From: CBDCWQ01 sp965223435
GTDB taxonomy: Bacteria > Myxococcota > Kuafuiibacteriia > Kuafuiibacteriales > Kuafuiibacteriaceae
DNA length: 64,000 nt
Direction of reading: 5' to 3'
NCBI GenBank assembly: GCA_965223435.1
Contig: CBDCWQ010000022.1
Location: 186,001 to 250,000, forward strand
Positions 35,001 through 41,300 of the stretch are shown piece by piece (position 1 is the stretch's first letter; the number at the start of each line of letters is the position of its first letter). The notes beneath the pieces were generated by a model, which saw only the letters and a program-made list of their open reading frames with translations, did no database searches and had not been told where the DNA came from. The translations under genes and the position numbers were made by a program.

Positions 35001-35352
35001 TGAGCACGCCGATGATATGTTTCTTCTGACGGAACTGATTCAGCAAGTCACTGTGACGCAGAGGTCACCCGAAAACGCGACCCACGATGCATTTTTCGGT
35101 TTTCCCACGGACACCGAACACAGCCTGACCATATACGATACCCTCGGGGCGTCGCCATGCCGGCCTCGAGCGCCGGTTCGGACCGGCTGCGAAGCAACTT
35201 CCGAACCCGCGGCGAGGATTTCGTCAGAGAACTTGGGCTCCAGCTGTCGCTTGAGCGCATCAAGCTCCAGTACGAACTCTACGGGGTCGATTTGGTTTCC
35301 CTGGAAAACCCCGCCGCGCCCGAATACTGGAGCCGGCAGGCCTTCGAATTGA
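26038..35352 (+). CDS. Giant lipoprotein-type multidomain protein, first part of a frameshift-split gene
   Basis: I start it at ATG 26038, which has GGAA upstream; ATG 26110 would give a shorter n-region. Either way a lipobox LAAAC follows RRYVPIALSLG. The domains are a 'GWNLV' domain; tandem Ig-like modules (about 440-915; GLVDDTHFVSLRVNQVVVA); an FN3-like module (about 918-1008); a BNR/sialidase-like propeller (about 1035-1560; SYSDDGGLRWTPSTH); an alpha/alpha-toroid (about 1715-2200; WPFSWNTDGDNWKDAR, HHTAIDNCSWLSLSV); and about 830 unassigned residues. It is paralogous to the protein at 11189-20620 through the propeller and toroid. The last 68 residues read as off-frame sequence, because the genuine protein continues in another frame from about 35146. 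Residues beyond about 3,036 should not be trusted. Confidence 0.85.
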   Translation: MNMNDSTQKQRFGLAHERLANPGRMTRRLRAKGARRYVPIALSLGLLAAACGKSTDPSTGNPLRQGSTAAALTEGWNLVSTKASTAVDFLQSLPDSQWAAWGIDHAFDNHTGRVTTSYHQAAKLNRNQSYWVYLAPQGAIADASELIPPTLPVGPTSWGQVLDPTAPLSRSPAEAREVLTWDALAQTLVPVEGKLEPGQAYWIVREALCTPGKWSFQDATDLIAGCPLEGSSARVLALPESPHQGGASWSLDVPQTSATRVVLHQTGTDGSLGVQSLAEKKGHPDTPDFHFVVAKDDTGSWQIYAGVPVAEDATDLHIAIAGTYEPKSEAHPEETEFGYLSNAEERDQQPEPGAVIRLLQLHSALFSQNETLTSVVPYGQGVEAMSPGASLSPGRATLHLVGALKHRFAPSGTTESPQKTEADLFAQADLKAAVNEAISTPVDSRAPMLFVATPNRENTYTEAESFLVSGEVYDEDLTELSVNGVVIAYRSQSFSAPIWLEPGQNIVTLVAQDAAGQRTEVVRRIVLDDGPPLIEVSLPGATELAEDDTIRVFGRVVEDHLESFTINGQPIDLIGGRFERAFSKKTLTEGLYPLELQATDALGHQSTQSLGLLVDENGPVFLPDLDGLDASSRPSTDESPIGFFVDVVATEADTDAAIVVTDGAGQTETLPLSSLLENGASPEWKRAYVFFEELKNVKTEDIDSIEVEGVTPESSELSWKITRFSAKDAPRAPGSDPIMPVLWVEEPGQETRFTNRPIIKVSGLVDDTHFVSLRVNQVVVATSTGAFQGFMKLTAGENQLTFVARDHSENEVQVTRTVVLDRVSPTITFDQGLEATVYASEIKLTGFIDDAHFSHAVLTNEATSKEKRVDATDGRFGVLVSLTEGLNRFKLVAFDLAGNATSASLELQYRTTPFESTQPTLAPRDFVAWAERDTVHLRWKAPTRLVDGGPIPSGVELSYRIFRNGEPVEDVYEPRYEGTGLPVPGTYSFHVTALIAGKEGTEHSSERSSQAHLELKVDAPIVPKDGFEPPSAVSPLGTNTRLPVMATSHQGLNVYTHLAYAAHEAHPSGGDEVRIVRSDKLAKNNSWSDGLSLTQDGGWTVTDLSLTAQGRWVLAAWIEAKKDGAPHQSRVQVAVSADGGLSFGAPKPIRENESWKHGIDIDIDRFGASHLVWGESGKAYYLKNLSGEPASVFDIRRRALAAERVKYKALYEPRADGSCDCPDCWCEESYSVLENPAEGHEAQGKYLVRTEEAHVLQPSLHVDQNALTIIAHQKRVWDNNLVPHPAWFDMYETPVYSDTIVQRRLPTRLVVGWRNTWKKAYEPGDESLWAQLGIQYQYRYQGTWHENDQIRVAQRPLAEGAWASHDLPEGQVWRQGEWKDDVEQAWRISVVHERAEADRQAPARPKVFTAPSGQMVAVFEKGASTDPNQQGSNAIHVSYSDDGGLRWTPSTHIATGYVPDLAISSNGTMGVVYYAAHEDPKDAKIEVVRNRDGQEWDLHTSVHAHPPEIVHWKNHGPEGGTLRNVPSLVSHDALMMAAWVRAAVDESDGVRVVTTRGGTPATESKAVHVTTPSVVSAHQSAPVEIECVNQFYMQTDGCTDQRPVQLLSASSIAPEALDDLERSRTVWTEFKPQGSSHTALATGSNRQSAAIPSTLEPASASEPANPEATHEAHPHATGEVHLASDTAQAPHQESALLSGAPLTTAEGSIEIPDVLPGEIEGNYLKAKLLIDKLYDPGLGAQREYDGDPGDADYASLVRFGRVWAYTQGIALAQFARHNDPRAPMLANFICDTARPAGAGNATGWPFSWNTDGDNWKDARMVTGANSWVVHGLGVFMTSSQFSDYASSEKLRYHECYDGALGGVGLHFDREIHLVTAGTTAAGLRNANQPSKLIPLENPNEAWAYYGILDAIGYEDFDSENPPLIQTFESPGGIKGRVHTLTESEFHALKEPQKALNIVTEHNLDALSVLNHHLAHFQALGGAERDLEQGLDARQDSAERKELWSELRNNLNNAIFTHLWDDTEGRVVTGGTITGQGGIEPSHHTAIDNCSWLSLSVNYAELSDDHRDKLSRCLDYTIRHFVKMLEFSGKLYYGTHYFPQAFKDPYIEENPNNERLYHLEATTGMILGLLRFADANPKDPRTKNFRDEANKMWRHMQVFVRDHGFPYSTYKIQDLMTQLDSSTAAIWFIDVYDYYASHELDLDRPLKNYAQDLDLQELAKDVQHSASTLKLGGSVDQAQTLILHATGQPKAEGQTPGRPRGEVAKSLLLDGEAFSDYEVRLLMGPDRRAEYSLDEQTWDTVPVNAANITLDIDRVRRHGGGLLDDFTDYFWPTVTVFRGSISAWSFLGEPSNYRVLLSIVRGEEERLRSVVEPRATQNGKWMFSGAAKAIDADHFVARLATVDAKTGTYTLLAATGEPVQQPNNTIYTGHVGEWSFHRPYPDGFHVYQLIQKSTGEVVDQIDETQLSQGLVLSAEIPLPQTEEGMLPSVRATFVHDQALAILAALSAGDVPLAENRADALTNLVQWETNPELARTLAEQGLASDLTLAQFPFAVYTGSGQIMASYFQTGSQLLAIYALAQLVPHTTRERQDFILRLCSEVLESIQIIYRNPDGPFLYSGSGDPGILTLLVPNLPAPEEPLPDTSVSFLALPKFPVASLEDHVYGYFAANALSSQFVGGELRIDAAQLASSIRFANAIQQFWHEGQPRPFVALLDSGPSPSGSSLRAAALYTLYALHHRTPFANQDDESVGEFIDAAKAKRSIEILGLLDSGDQPKAIHTGLPDLALVALARRRASVLDPRLEALAWYDLQKLIVLKKGYESHAENMGSLAGHVLVDEPAGFLGVQSSSFLELGQDPQEDLLAPLMDLRLDTAYYDALWVLLAADFRPHTFESLLGQISRIRYLVDAIRNEVPRSEWRNQYANLPYSDRIVATIYELTHLCEGNTSVVGGFRDDIQAKLGVSCSAVSAHAQDWVDRWTQGDDPNLVANQIEHADDMFLLTELIQQVTVTQRSPENATHDAFFGFPTDTEHSLTIYDTLGASPCRPRAPVRTGCEATSEPAARISSENLGSSCRLSASSSSTNSTGSIWFPWKTPPRPNTGAGRPSN

Positions 35353-38300
35353 GGCAGCTCAAGCGATACAAGGGCAACCTATGGTTTTCAGCCGGCGGCC
35401 AGCGGATCCTGCTCAAGGGCGCGGACATGTTTTACACCGGGCGTGAGGATACACTCTCTGACAAAAACCGGCAGCACAACGCAGGCATCATCGACGCCCT
35501 CTTGCCCGATGGGGACAAGACCCAGGTTGCATTCGAAGTCATGGAAGCCATCGGGGCCGGAGAAATTCTTCACGTCGGAGCCGTACTCAGCGGAAAAATT
35601 CGCCCCCACGAGTTCGAGCGTATCGCAAACCACTTCGAGATCCCTGAAGCCGCGCGAGAAGAGGCTCGGAACAACCTGGTGTTCATGACCTCGGTCGAAC
35701 GCGGAAACATGGGCGAAAATGTGCGTCAGCTCCGTCGCCTGATCAATCGCTACGGTTCGGGGAAAGTTCCGGAAGTGGCGTGGAACGCCGGACTGACGCC
35801 AGCCCACATCCATACCATGATGTGGACCGGCAAACTCACCGAGACGGACTTCGACAAAATCGCCAAGGGCCTTGGACTCCATGTCGACGAACAAAAGCAG
35901 TGGAAGACCCAGTTTCACTTCTCGCTGGCAGAAAACGGCCATCGCGGCGTAGACCCCATCGATCCGGATGACGAAGCGTGGGCGCAAAGCAATGTCCTCG
36001 CCATCCACGCCGAGATGGCCCAAAACCAAGAATACGCCGAGACCGGCGTGGACGAGCTCACGGGCTTCACCCAAACCGCGGGCCTCGCCGCCGAGATTTA
36101 CTTTTACCCGACTACCCTCGTGCAAACCTCGCTCGAAGACGGCGCCGAAGAGTCATCGGGCGCAACGTGTTACGACATCTACCGTTTCGACGAGAACGAA
36201 CTGGGCGAAACAGAATTCGAAGCGCTGAGCGATGAGGATGCAGAGCACCTCCTGATCGCGCCCTGCTTCAGTGGTCTCTTCCCGTTCCGTGATTTCAAGG
36301 TCAGCGAGTTTTACACTCAACCAGGGCCGCAAACCGATCAAAGGCGACCAAGGTACGCGGTGCGGCGGCGCCAAGCCACAAGGCAGGGGGACGTTGGAAG
36401 GAAAAAGCTCCGGGGCCGCGGGTTTGCGTACATTCCGAAACTGCCCGGCCTCACGCGAACGGAATTCACCACGCCTTTGGTGGGCACGGCCCGCGGGCCC
36501 CAAAGCATTCTTCAAACCCCGGACGGCGTCGCCATCAACTTCGACGGCCAGACCATCAATATTCATTTCGACGAGCGCCTCGACTGCCGACCCATGCTCA
36601 AGCTGATGATGGTCGACGATTCGCCCGTGAGCATTTTCAACCTCGATCCCGCCTATGTGAAGCAGCGCGTGGAGAATCCATGCTTCAAAGGCGACCACTA
36701 CCAAGAAACGCTGTTCCTCAACACGGACAACGGGGCCTACGCAGACGGTGAACATGTCGCCTTCGTTTTCCTCGACTCCGACGTCAACCTCGCCACCGAC
36801 CTCGACCACTGGCCAGAGCTCCTGCTTTCTGGCAAGGCGATCGTCGCAGCCGCGGCCCCCGCTACCCGCAAAGTCGAGGAGTTTGTAGCCGATGCGCCCT
36901 TTTTGGTCATATCGTCAGACCCGCGCGGCGACCGCACGACCTTGGCGCCCGGCGAGTGCCACGACCTGTTGATCAGGAACAGACTCAACGACCCCATCGG
37001 GTGGGGTTTCGAGTCTTCTCATCGATGGCTCACCTTCCAAGAGCATGAAACCACCTGCGCCGTTGAACACTGTGAAGAACCCCACCAGTCCTGGGCGACG
37101 CTGATCCCCCCCAACATGTCCACCCGAGTTTCGATTTGCGTCGATGCAGACCTCGACTTTGCGGGCGTACAAGACACGGTGGGTTCGATGCGCTTTTTCC
37201 AAATTCAGAGCGACCACGAAGAGACCTTCTACGTAGAGCTGTCAAACAAACCCACCCAAGCCAGCGACTCTGGCTTCGCTGAGCCGGCCCTCGTCGGACA
37301 CTGGACCTTTGACCAATCGGCGCTCGGCGAAGATTCGAGCGACTACGACCACCATGGGGTCCCCATGCCCCCAGAACAACAAAGGTCGACCGGCCGCTAC
37401 GACCAAGCGCTCACCCAGAGCATACGCATCGAAAACGCGGCCGCCCTTGCTTTCGGAGAAAAGGACCGCGTCTTGGTGGGCGCCTGGATATGGCCAAACG
37501 CCCCCACCCAAGCCGGCGAGACCAGCGTGATCATCGGCAATATCGGACAGAGCGAAACCGATGCTGACGACGAGGACGCCCCTGAAGGCTGGGAGCTTTG
37601 GATGAAATCGAAGACGGGCAAGTTTGGGCCCGAGCTTACATTCGGGTACAGCCTCCACGACGGTTTGACCAAGAAAAAGACCGTCGCGAGCCTTGAGCCC
37701 GAAACATGGTCCCACGTGGCCATGCTCATTCAAGCGGGCGTCGCACGGTTCTATCTCAATGGCCAACTCGTACCCAAGGACGAACCGAACCAGCAACAAA
37801 TCACGCTCAGCGGAGACCTCGACGGCGGCGAACCCATTGTCGTGGGCGCGCGCGCGCGCATCGAAGGCGAACGAAGCCATGGTTTTGACGGCGCCATCGA
37901 CGATGTTCGGATGTACCGTGGGTTGTTCAATAGCAACCATGTACACGCCCTCTGGCTCGGCTTAGATATTCTGGGTTCGATCGGCGCCGAAGCTTTCGAC
38001 CAAAGTGGACAAGAATCGGCGCGGGGCCTCGTCGTCCTCGGAAATGGGGATCTCAATTCGATGATCGTTCAAGACGGGGACCTGGTCGATGGAGCCAAAC
38101 GCTGCAAACTCTACACCGTCGCCAACGCAACCCCCGACAGCATCCTGACGTGGAGCGTCTACAGCCCAAACGAATGGGTATCCATTGAGGCACTCGACCT
38201 GAACACATTCAATAGCCGCCTGACCGGCAATCTCGGGCCCGGTGGGTTGGAGGATGTCAACGTCTGCATCAATCTCCCCTACGCGCGGGATCTAACAGCC

Positions 38301-41300
38301 GGTCAGACCCATCACGAAACCATCGCCTTCGAAGTCACGCGAGGCTTCGATACAGCGAGCATTATTCGAAATGTCAACTTGGATGTCGCCTACGCCAAGG
38401 GCCCCCGCGGTCTTGTGGGCGAATGGGGCTTTGACGATACCCTTCACGACTCGACAACTTTCGCCAACCACGGAACTCCGCATGGCGACTGGGCTTACGC
38501 AGATGGCATCATCGATCGGGCCATCATGTTCGACAGAAGCACCCAATCGGTCCACATCGACGCCGATGAAGTGCTCAATTTCGCCCTCAAGGACCGCTTC
38601 GCCATCAGCGTATGGCTCAAGCCCGACGACATCAAACGCGAAGCCTTTGTCCTCGGAAACAGCATCGATGGCCCCGGATGGCATGTGTTCATCGATGAAT
38701 CCGGACACGTCCGCTTCACTGTCAGGGGCGCCGACGGTTCACGGCATCACTCTACGGTTTCGCCGCTTCCGCTGGAGCCAGGCTGGAACCACGTCGTCGC
38801 CTTCTGGGACGGCAGCGCTCCCTCCTCCGTCGCCAAGCTCCGTGTCGAAATCAACGGCCAACGCTCTGGTGGTACCCAAGGGTCTGACGTCTCTGGCACC
38901 TTCAATATCGAGAACCCCGGCCCCGTCGTCATCGGCCATCTGCCGTCCGTTCGGAATGGACGGCCCCTGTTGCCCTATCTAGGCGCTATCGATCAGCTGC
39001 GCCTCTACCGCGGCAAACTCAGCGACGACCAAATCCGCGACCTGCGCCAAGAGCCCCCGAACAACCGCGCACCACAACTGCGCATCGTCTCCGACGACTA
39101 CGTCTATGCGACCGTGGGAGAACCGATCACCGTTTCGGCCGAATGGAGCGACGACGGCCGTCCCCAAGATGGCAACGTGACCTTCGAGTGGTTCACACCA
39201 ACAGATGGCGCCACTTTCAGCGATCCCACCGCAAGCACCACCCAAATCACCTTCAACAACGATCGCAGCCATTGGATCTACGCCCGCGTCTTCGACGGCG
39301 AGCTCACCTCCATCGAACGCCTCTATGTCACGGTCCAGGAGTCTCCCGATGCCGAAACCATCCCCACCAGCGGGGCCTGGGATGGCTTTGGCCTCCAGAC
39401 CCTCGGATCTGGTTTCGAGGGCTTCAACCTCGATGATTTTGAAATCCCATCCCAAACCCTGGCCCTTCTTGGAGATGTCGAGAATCTACCCCAAACCTGG
39501 GTCTTTGATTTCGGCCACTTCCGCGACCCCATCGCGTTTGTTCTAAAAAAAGCCGAGCACCGAAATGGTGAGCTCAGCGTTGCCGGCGAGCTTCAGTTTT
39601 GTAAAAACACCTGCACCGGCACCCGCATTCCGATGACCAGCCTGGTGACCGCTGGCCTTCTCGACGCCCTCGCCGAAATTCCCCGGACCACTCTTGGAAG
39701 CGTGCTTTCCACCCAAGAGGGCGGCCTCATCAATTTCCAAGGGCCGTCCAGCGACGCCATCAAGCACATAAAGGTGCCACCAGCGTGGGGCGGCGACCCA
39801 GGCCCAACGTGGGGCGGAGGACACCGCCTCGGAAACCGGGAAAGAGCGGGGTTCCTGGCACTGTACCTAACGGGTTGGGCCCTCGCATTCTTTGATGACT
39901 CGCCAATGTGGGATGATCAAACCTTGCAGTGGCTTACACATATCGCCGTGACCTACGGAATCGGTTTCGCCGCTGCGTTCACGACCAAGGGACACAACTT
40001 CTGGCCCGCTGCGTCCGTGTCCTCCATCGTGATCGGTGCTGCCCTGTACTCCAATGCGTTTGAAGACGGTGGGTTTTTTGACATCACCTCCACCCCCGAT
40101 GGCGCAACTTTTTCTATCACCCTGCCGGACGCTCTCATGACCCCCAGCGACGAGTCGTTCGCGCTGCTTGCGAGCGCCACCAACACCGACGAGCAACTCT
40201 CAGCGATTGAGGACTGGATCAACACCCAGCGAAACTCGGTTTCCTCCGACGTACCGGTCACCCCAACACGCACGAGCGGTGCGAACGGCGATGGGTGGCC
40301 TTTGTTGGGTTCGCGGCCGGTTTCAATGGTACTGAGCGCGGCAGCGGCGTCGTCGGCGACGGCGGCGGGTTTTCAGGCGAACTACGATGGTTTCGGGCTG
40401 GTGGAGATTCTGGCGCCGGCATCGCTTGAGGGAAGCCGGGTCTATCGGGTGCCTTCGGATGGCTTGTCTTTGAATGAAGTCCGGCAGCTTTCGACACAAG
40501 CGCTTCAGAAGTATCAGATTCTTCCGGCAGTGGTGGGGCCTCAGCTCATCGACGATGTGGCCTTGCTCAAGAAGAGTCCGGTGGCCGCGCTGGCGCTTGG
40601 GCGCGAACCGGTGGCACCGAGCACATCCTTGACGTACTTTTTCTTGGCGCCAGAGGCCAACATTCAAGATCTGAAGAGCGAAGGGGCTCGAGGGGTCACC
40701 ACCGTGGAGCTCAATTTTTGGGGAGACAACTCTGGCGGCGCGAAAGAAGCGTTTGCGAAGATGCTTCCGGAGCGCATCGGTTTTGAGTTCGACAAGGATG
40801 AGCGCATGGAGGTGACCTGGACCATCAGCAACACAGAGTCCCAGGCGGCGTTCTTTTCCCTTGAACATACTGGCGGCGACTGGGTTCAAGTTCAGGGAGG
40901 TCGCGATCTTTTTGAAGTCCCGGCCAAGGGGTCGGCGGTCTTTAAGGTTGAAGTGTTTGCCGATGCCCTTCGCGCAGTCGGGGGCAAGGCCGACGAAGTT
41001 GCGGTCAGGTATCGCGAGATCAAGACCGGTGCGACCGGACAATTCAGAGTGTATGCAAGCTTTGCAGGCGACCAGGGCAACACGGTCGGCACCGACAAGC
41101 CCAAACCGGAACCCGAAAAAAGCGTTCCCGAGAAACCGGAGACCCCGACCGAAGACATCGTTTTCACCCCCAGGGCCTATGCCTTCGTCAACCAAGAGAC
41201 CGGTGTGACACCGGCCTGGATTGGTGTCATCAATGAAGGGGGTACCGACGGAACCTTCGACATCAGCACCCAGAGCCCGTTCATGCGTGCGGCAGGGGTC

